Notes: generated by a model from the letters alone, not told the origin. A stretch of DNA of 64,000 nt from Sphingobium jiangsuense (GCF_014196495.1 NZ_JACIDT010000010.1:112791-176790); one strand, 5' to 3'; shown: positions 42,602-50,797, numbered from the stretch's first letter. Numbers and translations: made by a program.

Positions 42602-42736
42602 GATGAACCTTTCAAAACAAGGATCATCCTATTGAAATGCCTACATAAATACAGTTATTTCAACATCTTATGTGCATTTTGACTGTACGTCGCTGGCCCA
42701 TTGCCCCCGCTGCATCATCCCAGCGCGTTCGATGCC

Positions 42737-43333
42737 TTATCGCGTCGTTGCTCGGTGGCTGACTGCCAAGCGCACAAGGGCATCCTCCTTGCCGATCAGC
42801 CCTCTGCCTTTCCGTTCTGCGCCACATGCGATCAGCGCGGCCTCGACATCGGCATATTGCTCGGCAGGCAGACGCAAGAGGACTGAACGGAATGATCCTT
42901 CTGATGGCGTGTCTTGCCTCTCTAGGGCGGCTGGGAGCGCGTGTGCGGGCGTTCGGGTCGCGATCCCTAGCTTCGTCTGCATGGCGCGCTGACTGATCCT
43001 CGCCGGTTGGTTCGCGGCATGGCGTGCGACGATCTGGAGCTTCGTCCAGCCGATCCTCTCGGCCTGCTCCTCGGTGATGCTGTATTCGGCAAGAAACCCG
43101 CCGACGTTCAACAGGTAGAACAGCGCCCGGCGTTTGATCCCCGCCACCCGCTCGACCTCATGCAGGAAGGTGGGGTCATTGCTATGCGCCGCCCACAGGG
43201 CACGTGCGAAGGCGTGGAAGCTCTTCGTGGGTTTGATCGCGAGTGCCAGCGCCTCCTGCTTGAGGTGATCGACATCGGGCGTGGCCTGAACCGAGGTCAT
43301 GGGTGCTCCTGCATCTTGAATGCACCCGGACAT
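42737..43333 (-). CDS. Hypothetical helical protein
   Basis: A 198-residue protein without recognised domains. It is predominantly helical with a conserved-looking block, KSFHAFARALWAAHSNDP, and RRALFYLLNVGGFLAEYSITEEQAERIGWTK, suggestive of a DNA-binding or replication-accessory role; this is inference. The start could be Met 12 (43300). A near-perfect copy of the TGCAATTAATTGCA palindrome lies 28 bases upstream. Confidence 0.6.
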   Translation of the reverse strand: MSGCIQDAGAPMTSVQATPDVDHLKQEALALAIKPTKSFHAFARALWAAHSNDPTFLHEVERVAGIKRRALFYLLNVGGFLAEYSITEEQAERIGWTKLQIVARHAANQPARISQRAMQTKLGIATRTPAHALPAALERQDTPSEGSFRSVLLRLPAEQYADVEAALIACGAERKGRGLIGKEDALVRLAVSHRATTR

Positions 43334-43361
43334 ATCGTCTCGATCCTAACGGACGGCTGAT

Positions 43362-43375
43362 TGCAATTAATTCCA
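43362..43375. promoter_or_regulatory. Palindrome TGCAATTAATTCCA, copy 3 (one mismatch)
   Basis: Third copy of the 14-bp element-1 palindrome, 13 of 14 positions identical, upstream of the gene starting at 43333. Confidence 0.4.
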
Positions 43376-43441
43376 ATAACGATCGGATGCTGAACCTGAG
43401 TGCCACCGCCTCCGACGCTCCCTGACGAGAGCATTCAACAA

Positions 43442-43633
43442 TCACGGAAGCATGACGATTGGGTATTGTTTGCTTTGTTCCTGTTTCGGGAGAGATGCCA
43501 GCATCGTAACATGGCGTCCCGTAGGAGCGGAGCGAGTGCGGGATCGCCCTACTATTCCTACCGTAAGGTAGGAGTAGTAGGTAGCCTCTCCTATTTACAC
43601 CTCTTACCATATATATACGTCATGCTTCCGTGA
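43442..43633. repeat. 192-bp segment bounded by 16-bp inverted repeats with internal hairpin
   Basis: TCACGGAAGCATGACG at 43442-43457 and its exact complement at 43618-43633 bound a non-coding segment. Inside, CCTACTATTCCTACC and GGTAGGAGTAGTAGG (43547-43581) form a 15-bp stem with one G-T pair and a GTAA loop. No gene is supported in the gap 43334-43659. It could be a miniature inverted-repeat element, an invertible segment, an origin or a transfer site; no target duplication is evident. Confidence 0.65.
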
Positions 43634-43659
43634 CACTTAACCGTAATTTCGGGGCTGTT

Positions 43660-44193
43660 TCAGGCGAACAGCGACATGCCCTCATTCGCCATGACCTTGA
43701 TCTCGTAGCCCTCGGTTTGCATCGCCTCAGCGAAGGCGTCGCTGTCGAAATAGACGCAAAGCTTTTTGCCTGCGCCGATACCTTCCGGTTTGATCGTCAC
43801 GATGTGCGCCGCATATTCGCGCAGGCGCTTCAGGGCGGTGTTGATCTCGCCCGGCCCCAAGCCCGCCGATGTCGCCCAATGCGCCTTCAACATGGCGAGG
43901 CACGGCCCGTCATTACCCTTCCACTTCGGATTGATGGTCCGCCAGAGGTAGGCGATCCGGTAGAGCAACACCGCTGCTGGCCAGTGGCACCCCACGACAG
44001 CTTGGCAACGCGCCAGATGGCCGGGGCTGGACATCTTTAATTCGCGCTTGGCCGCTTCCTTGATCTTCTTGGCCTGCTTCAGCTTGCTCGGCGGGGCCTT
44101 GGCATCTTTCGCCTTGGTCTTGCCCTTTGCGAGCAACTTGCCCAACTCGGCCTTGGCTTTCTCCTTAGGGAGGAACGGGACAATTTCGGACAT
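43660..44193 (-). CDS. Hypothetical basic protein of element 1
   Basis: A 177-residue protein starting MSEIVPFLPKEKAKAEL. It has a Lys/Ala-rich N-terminal 50 residues, then a compact domain (HLARCQAVVGCHWPAAVLLYRIAYLWRTINPKW) and a C-terminal part that looks like a winged helix (LGPGEINTALKRLREYAAHIVTIKPEG). A DNA-binding or replication-initiation role is possible. I use ATG 44193, with GAAGGAGAA upstream, not the 20-codon-longer frame. Confidence 0.6.
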   Translation of the reverse strand: MSEIVPFLPKEKAKAELGKLLAKGKTKAKDAKAPPSKLKQAKKIKEAAKRELKMSSPGHLARCQAVVGCHWPAAVLLYRIAYLWRTINPKWKGNDGPCLAMLKAHWATSAGLGPGEINTALKRLREYAAHIVTIKPEGIGAGKKLCVYFDSDAFAEAMQTEGYEIKVMANEGMSLFA

Positions 44194-44220
44194 CGGTATT
44201 CTCCTTCTCGGTTGCACCGA

Positions 44221-44305
44221 AGGAGCGCCGGGCTTAGGAATGCTGTTGCACATCAGCGTCGTCCCGGCGCTCCTGAAGGCCCTCGCCCTGCAAGGCGAGG
44301 GTTTT
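44221..44305 (+). terminator. Pair of hairpins near the right end of element 1
   Basis: AGGAGCGCCGGG (44221) pairs perfectly with CCCGGCGCTCCT (44263-44274). Next, CCCTCGCC and GGCGAGGG (44280-44301) form an 8-bp stem followed by TTTT on the plus strand. The second resembles a terminator reading rightward, although no plus-strand gene precedes it; the first could also act in the 5' leader of the minus-strand gene at 44193. Confidence 0.5.
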
Positions 44306-44390
44306 CTCGTTTCAGGGTTGCTGCGGGAGACAGTGCTTGTCCCTCACCTCACTAGATCGGAACGCGGGACACGACTTCCGGCACTGATCC

Positions 44391-44431
44391 ATTCCGGGAT
44401 TATTCCGGGAGTTGCGGTGCCCATTCCGGGA
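44391..44431. repeat. ATTCCGGGA repeats at the right end of element 1
   Basis: Three direct copies of ATTCCGGGA at 44391, 44402 and 44423, with a further TTCCGGGGG after the last. The left end of the element has TCCGGGA at 34317 and TTCCGGGA at 34328, inside the integrase 3' end. Position near both att repeats suggests integrase arm-type binding sites. Confidence 0.5.
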
Positions 44432-44514
44432 TTTCCGGGGGTTTTTGTTCCCTTCAAGGTGTGAGAGGTGGACCTGATCGTTCGCCTCAATCACCTGAAA
44501 AATATAGGGAAAAT

Positions 44515-44559
44515 TGGTCGGGGAGACAGGATTTGAACCTGCGACCCTCTGCTCCCAAA
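44515..44559 (-). repeat. att repeat B: tRNA-Pro fragment between the two elements
   Basis: A 45-bp copy of the tRNA-Pro 3' end with one C-to-T change relative to the copies at 34209 and 57564. The tRNA sequence ends after the anticodon CCAAA, so it is not a functional tRNA. It is the shared boundary of elements 1 and 2. Confidence 0.92.
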
Positions 44560-44608
44560 TTAGAAAAATGGGCATTTCGCGACATTCCGGCATATAGCAA
44601 AAATGCCA

Positions 44609-44624
44609 GTTCTCCCTAGATTTA
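44609..44624 (-). pseudogene. Possible remnant of an integrase 3' end
   Basis: AGTTCTCCCTAGATTT matches 34335-34350, the codons for KSREN near the C-terminus of the element 1 integrase, at 15 of 16 positions, and sits similarly close to an att repeat. Read on the minus strand it gives RKSRENW. The rest of the integrase is missing. It may be a scar of a former element, or a conserved att-flanking binding site; too short to decide. Confidence 0.35.
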
Positions 44625-44676
44625 CGAGACTCTTGCGCTCGCTGAAATTCCGCGTGATAAGGCGAAATTCCGGTTC

Positions 44677-44698
44677 GGTGGCGACCCGGTGGCGACCC
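44677..44698. repeat. Tandem GGTGGCGACCC repeats, left end of element 2
   Basis: Two perfect head-to-tail copies of GGTGGCGACCC, ending 10 bases before the integrase start. The right end of element 2 carries the same tandem pair in the same orientation (57495-57516). Likely integrase arm-type sites. Confidence 0.75.
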
Positions 44699-44708
44699 GA
44701 GAGACATT

Positions 44709-45968
44709 ATGGCAAAGCTCACGAAGTCCGAAATCGACAAGGCGGAAGCCAGGACGACCCGCTACACACTATGGGATGACGAGGTGCGCGGCTTCGGCGT
44801 GCGCGTGTTTCCGAGCGGTCAAAAGAGCTTCGTGCTGGAGTATCGGCCAGGGGCGGGCGGCCGGGGCGTTGCAAAGAAGCGGGTGACGATCGGCGTCTAT
44901 GGGCGCGACCTGACACCTGACGCGGCCCGCAAGCTCGCGCGCGAGATGCTGGCCGATATTCGTCGCGGCGATGATCCTGCCGCCAGCCGTCGCCGTTCGC
45001 GGGCCATGCCGACCTTCCGCGACTTCGCCGAAGAGTATCTGGCGGAAGGCAAGGCGTTGGGCTTGAGCCCCAACACCATCGTGAATTACGGCGTGTGGCT
45101 TCGGCGTCATGCGATGCCGGCGCTCGGTGGCACGCGCCTTGATAGCGTCCAGCCGGCCGACGTGCGCCGATTGCACCGGGCGATCGGGAAGACTAAGCCG
45201 GTCACGGCCAACCGCGTCGTCGTGGCGGTGCGCGCCGTGTTCAACTATGCGGCCGCCGAAGAGTTGCTGGCCAAAGAGCAGAACCCGGTGCGGGAAGTCC
45301 GCCTGTTCGACGAACAGGCCGTGGAGCGTTTTCTGACGATCGAAGAGTTGGAACGGCTCGGGACAACGCTTCGGCTGGCCGAAACGGAGGGGCTTCCGTG
45401 GACGGCACCGCCTCGCGCCGATCGGAAGGCAAAGCACCGGCGGAAGCCGGAGAATCAACGGACAATTCTCGGGCATGACGAGACGGCGGCCATTCGGCTC
45501 TTGCTCTTCACGGGGCTACGGCTCCGCGAAATCCTTCATGCCCGGTGGGCCGACGTCGACATGGAACGGGGAATCCTCACGCTCCCCGACAGCAAGACGG
45601 GGAGACGTCCCGTCATTTTGAGCGAAGCCGCGCTGGAAATCCTGCGAACGCACCCGCGCTCCAGCGACTACATCATTGCCGGGCTCGATCCCGAAAAACC
45701 CCGCGCCGATCTGAACCGGCCGTGGAAAGCCGTTCGAACGCACGCCGAGCTTGAAGGTCTTCGCCTCCACGATCTGCGGCACAGCTTCGCCTCTGTCGGT
45801 GCTGCTGGCGGCATGGGACTCCAGATTGTCGGTCGCCTTCTCGGCCACCGGCACGCCTCCACAACGCAGCGCTACGCCCACTTGGCCGACGACCCGCAGC
45901 GGCGGGCGGCCGATATGATCGCCGGAAGCATCGCCGCTGCGCTGGCGGGGAAGGCGAAAGCAGCATGA
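44709..45968 (+). CDS. Tyrosine-type site-specific integrase of element 2
   Basis: A 419-residue integrase with an N-terminal DUF4102-like arm-binding domain (MAKLTKSEIDKAEART, DDEVRGFGVRVFPSGQKSFV), a core-binding SAM-like domain and the catalytic domain: R in FTGLRLREILHARW, H-x-x-R in HDLRHSFASVG, H in LLGHRHASTTQRY and nucleophile Y389. It reads away from att repeat B. It should catalyse insertion into tRNA-Pro. The stop overlaps the next gene (ATGA). Confidence 0.95.
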   Translation: MAKLTKSEIDKAEARTTRYTLWDDEVRGFGVRVFPSGQKSFVLEYRPGAGGRGVAKKRVTIGVYGRDLTPDAARKLAREMLADIRRGDDPAASRRRSRAMPTFRDFAEEYLAEGKALGLSPNTIVNYGVWLRRHAMPALGGTRLDSVQPADVRRLHRAIGKTKPVTANRVVVAVRAVFNYAAAEELLAKEQNPVREVRLFDEQAVERFLTIEELERLGTTLRLAETEGLPWTAPPRADRKAKHRRKPENQRTILGHDETAAIRLLLFTGLRLREILHARWADVDMERGILTLPDSKTGRRPVILSEAALEILRTHPRSSDYIIAGLDPEKPRADLNRPWKAVRTHAELEGLRLHDLRHSFASVGAAGGMGLQIVGRLLGHRHASTTQRYAHLADDPQRRAADMIAGSIAAALAGKAKAA

Positions 45969-46414
45969 CTGGCGAGCGGAAGCCGGGTCGCCCCAAGGGC
46001 TCGGGGAATCCCGCCTACGCTGCTGTTGAGGTTCTCGCGCGGGAACTCGCGCCATATTGTGCTTCGAACACTGAGGCCGTTCGACTTGCAGTCGAAATGC
46101 ATCTCAACTTTGGCGACATTTCTTACGAGGGCGAGGATACTCAGGGGTTGCAGATACTTGGCAAGAAGGAGCGCCCGACCGAAGGTTTGTTGCCGATCGA
46201 CCCCCACGACGACAAACGGCGGCTTAGCGCGGATGAATCCCGCCACAAAGCCGCAATGGCTCGGTGGCAAGCAAGGCTTAAAGCCCATGTTATCGGCCCG
46301 GATGAACCACCTCCCTGGCCTCGGTTTACTCTCGCTTCGACTGATACGGTAGTCGACCAAATCGCGCGCAAACTTCCTCCACACCCTGCGCAGCGGAAAA
46401 ATTCGATCGGCTGA
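45965..46414 (+). CDS. Hypothetical protein coupled to integrase
   Basis: A 149-residue protein with a basic start (MTGERKPGRPKGSGNPAY, an AT-hook-like GRPKGSG) and a helical segment (EVLARELAPYCASNTEAVRLAVEMHLNF). I recognise no family. Four-base overlap with the integrase implies coupled translation and perhaps a role in integration or regulation. Confidence 0.6.
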   Translation: MTGERKPGRPKGSGNPAYAAVEVLARELAPYCASNTEAVRLAVEMHLNFGDISYEGEDTQGLQILGKKERPTEGLLPIDPHDDKRRLSADESRHKAAMARWQARLKAHVIGPDEPPPWPRFTLASTDTVVDQIARKLPPHPAQRKNSIG

Positions 46415-46496
46415 CTTTCTCACGGAATATTCGGCATCAGTTCCATGCGACCTCTGGCGACGCGGTGACATTCCGCGACGATCCACGGAGGAAAGA

Positions 46497-46730
46497 ATGA
46501 CCGATTCCGATCGACTTATCCGCCGCGCTGAAGCGGCGGCATATCTCCAAGAGCGCTACGGACTACGCACCTCGACGCAAACTCTCGCGCGCCGCGCTGT
46601 TGAAGGCACCGGCCCGACGTACCGGCTCGCAGGCCGCACACCGCTATACAGCGTTAGCGACCTTAACGACTGGGCCGCTCAGCAGATTTCCGCGCCCCGT
46701 CGCAGCACCAGCGACCGCGCCGCCGCCTAA
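46497..46730 (+). CDS. AlpA-like / MerR-type excisive regulator
   Basis: A 77-residue DNA-binding protein of the HTH_17/AlpA type: DRLIRRAEAAAYLQERYGLRTSTQTLARRAVEG, then the wing GPTYRLAGRTPLYSVSDLNDWA. In phage satellites, AlpA proteins activate excision or replication genes. GGAGGAAAG precedes the ATG. Located between the integrase and replication modules. Confidence 0.82.
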   Translation: MTDSDRLIRRAEAAAYLQERYGLRTSTQTLARRAVEGTGPTYRLAGRTPLYSVSDLNDWAAQQISAPRRSTSDRAAA

Positions 46731-46792
46731 CCCCCAAAGAAATGACCGGCATAGCGGTTGCAGCCGCCAGCCGGTCGAGAAAGGTTGTCAAA

Positions 46793-47326
46793 ATGTCCTC
46801 TACCAAAAAATCAAACCTGAGTGAATCCTGCATCGTAAACATACAGACGGGAAAGCCGCTGTCGCCTGAGGCGAACCCTGGCCCGATCTACACCGATCAG
46901 AACCCTGCTTTTCGGATCGACGACGGTCTTGACCATATCTTCGGGCCGATCGACCTCGACGCTGCCGGCGAAGCTGAGCGCGGCCAAGTTGCCAAGGCTC
47001 GTCACGAACTGGACGAGCGCATCGCCGCATCGCAGGATCGGAAGAACTCAATCTCCGAATATTCCGATGCGGACTGGGCCGCAAGCGGAAGTCGCGTGCG
47101 GCCGCCACATGCGGCGGACCTGATCGGCGTTGACCTCAAACCCGGCGAGGCGCTGCTGGTAGTCGTCAAGCGACTGCCAGGCGGAAGATCGAAGCGCTTT
47201 CGCGTTGCGGGGCCTGCGCACCTTGTCGAGCGCGCGCTGAACGAAGCGAAGCATCCGCTTTTCGATCCCGCCGAGCACTATTCCCATATGGCGACGATCT
47301 CGGGCAGTGGATGGAGGCGGCTTTGA
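46793..47326 (+). CDS. Hypothetical protein of element 2
   Basis: A 177-residue soluble protein (start MSSTKKSNLSESCIVNI at ATG 46793, preceded by GAAAGG; an ATG at 46742 is possible but lacks a good site). Acidic/helical middle (AKARHELDERIAASQ) and a strand-rich C-terminus (LKPGEALLVVVKRLPGGRSKRFRVAGPA). No family recognised. Probably part of the early operon leading to the primase. Confidence 0.55.
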   Translation: MSSTKKSNLSESCIVNIQTGKPLSPEANPGPIYTDQNPAFRIDDGLDHIFGPIDLDAAGEAERGQVAKARHELDERIAASQDRKNSISEYSDADWAASGSRVRPPHAADLIGVDLKPGEALLVVVKRLPGGRSKRFRVAGPAHLVERALNEAKHPLFDPAEHYSHMATISGSGWRRL

Positions 47327-47577
47327 CCGGGCGGGGCTCTCTCGCGCTTTGCCATGTGGTGCGGGTGTCGTTTCGGCGACCCCGCCCACATGAGCGCTTC
47401 GCCGTTCCCTCAGGTTGCCGCGCGGTGATCGCCATCGCCGCCACGCCGGACGGCCCGGAAGAACAACCTTGGGCCGCCCCCGCACGCCAGGCGAAGGGTG
47501 CGCTAAATCCCCGCCGTCGTGATTTTGCGCGAGCGCTAGAGGCGGGCGAGACGCCCGAGGGCTGGCATCGCATTTAA
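47311..47577 (+). CDS. Small hypothetical protein
   Basis: An 88-residue Arg/Pro/Ala-rich open frame that overlaps the preceding gene by 16 bases and ends 83 bases before the primase gene. Codon pattern and position make it plausible, but no family is recognised, and competing frames exist on the other strand. Confidence 0.4.
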   Translation: MEAALTGRGSLALCHVVRVSFRRPRPHERFAVPSGCRAVIAIAATPDGPEEQPWAAPARQAKGALNPRRRDFARALEAGETPEGWHRI

Positions 47578-47659
47578 CGACCGAAATTTCATGCGCCGCG
47601 AGGCGCACTCGCTGCCCGGCTAGGCCCGGATAACGGCGTGGTCGAACCGAGAAACGATC

Positions 47660-49765
47660 ATGACCGCTACTGTTATTGATATTCGCGATCCTGCGCCGCA
47701 CGACGTCGCCGAGGCCAAAGAGGCCGCCGCGCTCATATTCGGCGGCCGACCCCGCCACCTGTTCCGGATCAACCCGCACGACGGCAAGGACGTCGAAGGC
47801 GCATCATTCGCCGCCGACGATGATGCGGGTTTGGCGGCTTGGCTCTCGGGGCCGGCGCATGGGCACAACATCTACTTCGCGCATGGGGAACGAAAGGCGG
47901 GAGCGACGCGCCGGACTAAGGCTGATCTGGTCGCGGTTCATTGGTTGCACGCCGACGTCGACCCTCGAAAGGGGGAAGACGTCGACGCCGAGCGTCGCCG
48001 CATCCATGCCTTGCTGACAACCAATCTCCCCGATGACGTCTCCCCGCCGTCCATCATCATTGACAGCGGTCGCGGCTATGTCGGCCTCTGGCGGCTTGAA
48101 GCCCCCATGTCGAATTTCATGGAAGCCGAGCAGCGCAACGCCTGGCTGCGCGACCGGCTCGGCGGTGATAATGCGCAGGACGCCACGCGGTTGCTGCGAA
48201 TGCCGGGCTCCGTCAATCATAAGCCCGAGGCGCGCGGGCGTCGTGCCCGGATGCTCGCCCATGAAGTCGACGCGATCTATTCCCCTGATCGGTTCGGCAC
48301 CGTGCCTGTTGGCGATCGTGGCGGCTCCGATCGAGACGACGCGATCGAGGACAAGGCGATCGGCGGCCCGCTCGATGGGCCCGAGGATGTCGGTCGCGCC
48401 GTCGAGCTATGCCTGAAGCACCGACCCGCTGATGGTGGTGGCGAGGGCCGCACGGCCGCGTTCACCCTCGGGAAGTTGCTGAAGGAAGCCGGCCTATCGC
48501 ACGAGAAGGCACAGGAGACGGCCCTGCTCTACTACGACCCGCGCGGCATCTCCGATCCGCCTTGGCTACGCGAGCGCATCGACAAGGGCTATTTCGAGAC
48601 GGCGAGCTTGCCGGGCAGCGGCCGGCCAGGCGTGAAAGCTGCTCAGGATTTCGCGGGTGTCGTCGTCGTCGACCCTGTCACTGCATCGACCGCGCCCGCG
48701 CCGCCGATCAGTTGGGCCGATGATCCCGAGGCCGACAAGCCGATCGAGTGGCTGCTCAAAGAGCTTTTGCCCCGCACCGGCGTCGCCATCATGTTCGGTG
48801 CGGCGAAGAGCGGTAAGAGTTTCCTCGCTTTCGATCTCGCCGCCCGGCTCGGCTGCGGAATGCCGTGGTTCAATGTCCGAACCCCCAAGGAGCCCGTGGG
48901 CGTCTTGATGCTGCTCGGCGAAGGCCGGGGCACGGTGCGGACACGCCTCAGCGCCTTTCGCCGCGCAACCGGCTCCGGACATCCGGCGCTGGCGTGGGCG
49001 GGCATTTCAGACCTTAAGACGGAAGCAGGTCGAGAGGCGGCACGGCGGATCATCACGGAAACGAAAGCCGGAATGGCGGCTCGGGGCGTTCGCCTCGCGC
49101 TCGTCATGCTCGACACGCTCAGCACGACGCTTGGGCTGGAAAGCGAGAACGATTCGAGCGAGGCGGCCCCGGTGCTTAAGGCGCTCGCTGCCATGTCCGA
49201 GCAATTCGACGTCGCGCTGCTCGGGCTGCACCACGCAGGCAAGAACGGCCAGGATCGCGGCACGACGGCCTTTCGCGACCAGTGCGATATCATGCTGGAG
49301 GTGCAGAAACCCGACGAAGGGCCGCGCAAACTATCCGTGAAGCTGAACCGGAATGGCCGCGAGGATTGGGAGGCGAATTTCGACCTCGACATCGTCACGC
49401 TCGGCATCGACGCTGACGGCGACCCGATCACATCATGCACAGTGCGGGCGATCGGCGAGAGCCCCGTCATCCGCGATCAGCGCGAACTGCTGATGATGCA
49501 GTTCGAGCCGGCGAACCTCTATGTCTACGGGCACCGTCTCCCGCCCGGTGACCGCATGGGCATGACGCGCGACATGCTCAGGGACAGGTGCAAGCTGGTG
49601 TGGGGAGAAATGTCGAAAGACACTCTGCGCAACGCCTTCAACCGCCACGTTCGGGAGCTTCTGAAGTCGAAGCGCCTCGCCGAACTAAGAGACGCGGACG
49701 GAATATATCTGGTCGCCGTCCAGCAAGAGAGGGAGGCTGACATTGCGCCCGCTGATCTTTTCTAG
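47660..49765 (+). CDS. Primase/helicase: N-terminal PrimPol-like domain and RecA-like AAA ATPase
   Basis: A 701-residue replication protein. The N-terminal 210 residues resemble an archaeo-eukaryotic primase or RepB-type primase: the acidic pair in VHWLHADVDPRK, SPPSIIIDSGRGYVGLWRL, and the basic/histidine motif ATRLLRMPGSVNHK. After a linker, residues about 355-560 form a RecA-like ATPase with Walker A MFGAAKSGKSFLAF and Walker B LALVMLDTLS, and GLHHAGKNGQDRGTTAFRDQ as a sensor region. The C-terminus looks winged-helical. It probably initiates autonomous replication of element 2; repeats follow downstream. Confidence 0.85.
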   Translation: MTATVIDIRDPAPHDVAEAKEAAALIFGGRPRHLFRINPHDGKDVEGASFAADDDAGLAAWLSGPAHGHNIYFAHGERKAGATRRTKADLVAVHWLHADVDPRKGEDVDAERRRIHALLTTNLPDDVSPPSIIIDSGRGYVGLWRLEAPMSNFMEAEQRNAWLRDRLGGDNAQDATRLLRMPGSVNHKPEARGRRARMLAHEVDAIYSPDRFGTVPVGDRGGSDRDDAIEDKAIGGPLDGPEDVGRAVELCLKHRPADGGGEGRTAAFTLGKLLKEAGLSHEKAQETALLYYDPRGISDPPWLRERIDKGYFETASLPGSGRPGVKAAQDFAGVVVVDPVTASTAPAPPISWADDPEADKPIEWLLKELLPRTGVAIMFGAAKSGKSFLAFDLAARLGCGMPWFNVRTPKEPVGVLMLLGEGRGTVRTRLSAFRRATGSGHPALAWAGISDLKTEAGREAARRIITETKAGMAARGVRLALVMLDTLSTTLGLESENDSSEAAPVLKALAAMSEQFDVALLGLHHAGKNGQDRGTTAFRDQCDIMLEVQKPDEGPRKLSVKLNRNGREDWEANFDLDIVTLGIDADGDPITSCTVRAIGESPVIRDQRELLMMQFEPANLYVYGHRLPPGDRMGMTRDMLRDRCKLVWGEMSKDTLRNAFNRHVRELLKSKRLAELRDADGIYLVAVQQEREADIAPADLF

Positions 49766-49777
49766 CTGGGCACGGGC

Positions 49778-50036
49778 GGGGCATGGCGGGGCATTGTCGC
49801 CGCGACCACCGCGAAATGTCCGGAAATCCGCCGATTTTTTGCGGGGCATGGACTGGTGCGCGCCGGGGCAACAGCTCGAACGGCCCGCCAAGCCTACCCC
49901 TATTGCGCCGCCCTTGGGCGCAAGGGGTGGGGCATGGAATGTTTCTCTAGGGGGGGCTTTGCCCCACCCGCCTAACTATACTGAAATTAAAGGATATTCT
50001 CGGCCGCCCAAAATGGCGTGCCCCGGTCCATGCCCC
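49778..50036. repeat. Iteron-like GGGGCATGG cluster, candidate replication origin
   Basis: GGGGCATGG occurs in direct orientation at 49778, 49843 and 49929, with an imperfect copy at 49788 (GGGGCATTG) and an inverted copy at 50028 (CCATGCCCC). GGTGGGGCA at 49926 and TGCCCCACC at 49960 form a 9-bp hairpin stem, and an AT-rich stretch (ACTATACTGAAATTAAAGG) follows at about 49975. This lies immediately after the primase/helicase gene in a 280-base non-coding gap, as expected of an origin recognised by the element's own replication protein. Confidence 0.6.
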
Positions 50037-50053
50037 GCTTTGGAGAAATGATG

Positions 50054-50785
50054 ATGAGTGCCATTCCCGATCCGGCTTCGGCCTTCGCGCCGGAATATAG
50101 CAAAGGTGCTAGTAGCAATAATGCCAGCGACGGCCGCGATCCCGTAAGTGGCAGAAATGCCATAGACGGCCGCGATCCGAAGACGGGCCAATTCCTGAAG
50201 GGCGTCAAAGGCGTTGGTGGACGCAAGAAAGGCTCGCGCGCAAAGTTGAGCGAGGAGTTCTTCGCGGCGCTGCATGCCGACTTCCTCGAACACGGGCCGC
50301 AGACGATCGCTCAAGTCCGGTTCCGGCATCCCGGCATTTACCTTCAGGTGGTCGCCAAGCTCATGCCGCAGAAGATCGAAATCACTAATCCGCTCGACGA
50401 GATTTCGGACGAACTGCTCTCGATCATGCTGGAGCAGGCAGAGCAAATCGCCGCGTCGAAAATGGGCCTGCTGGGTGACGACGCAAAACCTGTCACCGTG
50501 ATTGACGCCCATCCCGCGCCGCTCCCGGCTCCAGCCGTCACGATCGAGGCTCTGACCGTTCCCCCGTCTCGGAGCCCCAGCCGCGATGCAGCAGCGGCGG
50601 CGAGGCGTGCCGATCTAGAGGATCAGGCGGCCGCAGTGCAGCGCCATGAGCCGGTGCTGCCGTCGCAATCTCTCCCGTATCCCGTGGGCCGCGCCGTGCC
50701 GCCTTCCGAGCGGGAGGCAGAGCGCCGCAACGTCGCCAAGCTTCATGACGATGGCGACGAGATTGATCCTGCAAGCCTGTTCTGA
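50054..50785 (+). CDS. Phage-type hypothetical protein (DUF5681-like)
   Basis: A 243-residue protein. Residues about 40-125 contain DPKTGQFLKGVKGVGGRKKG and SRAKLSEEFFAALHADFLE, followed by IYLQVVAKLMPQKIEI, the pattern of short phage/island proteins annotated DUF5681, sometimes suspected to be terminase-small-subunit-like. The C-terminal 100 residues are Pro/Ala/Arg-rich and disordered. Three ATGs are in a row at 50048-50056; the last is best spaced from TGGAG. If terminase-like, it would fit a satellite that redirects packaging. Confidence 0.6.
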   Translation: MSAIPDPASAFAPEYSKGASSNNASDGRDPVSGRNAIDGRDPKTGQFLKGVKGVGGRKKGSRAKLSEEFFAALHADFLEHGPQTIAQVRFRHPGIYLQVVAKLMPQKIEITNPLDEISDELLSIMLEQAEQIAASKMGLLGDDAKPVTVIDAHPAPLPAPAVTIEALTVPPSRSPSRDAAAAARRADLEDQAAAVQRHEPVLPSQSLPYPVGRAVPPSEREAERRNVAKLHDDGDEIDPASLF

Positions 50786-50797
50786 AGGGGAAGTGCA

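Noticed and set aside
43182..43610. Open frame across the inverted-repeat segment
   Set aside because: Overlaps the gene at 42737-43333 and the hairpin structure; no homology-like pattern.
44515..44600. tRNA-Pro gene between the elements
   Set aside because: Same truncation as the left copy, plus a base change in the T-arm region.
44312..44740. Open frame over the middle att repeat
   Set aside because: It reads through the tRNA fragment and repeat arrays; only the short integrase-like stretch in it is of interest and is reported separately.
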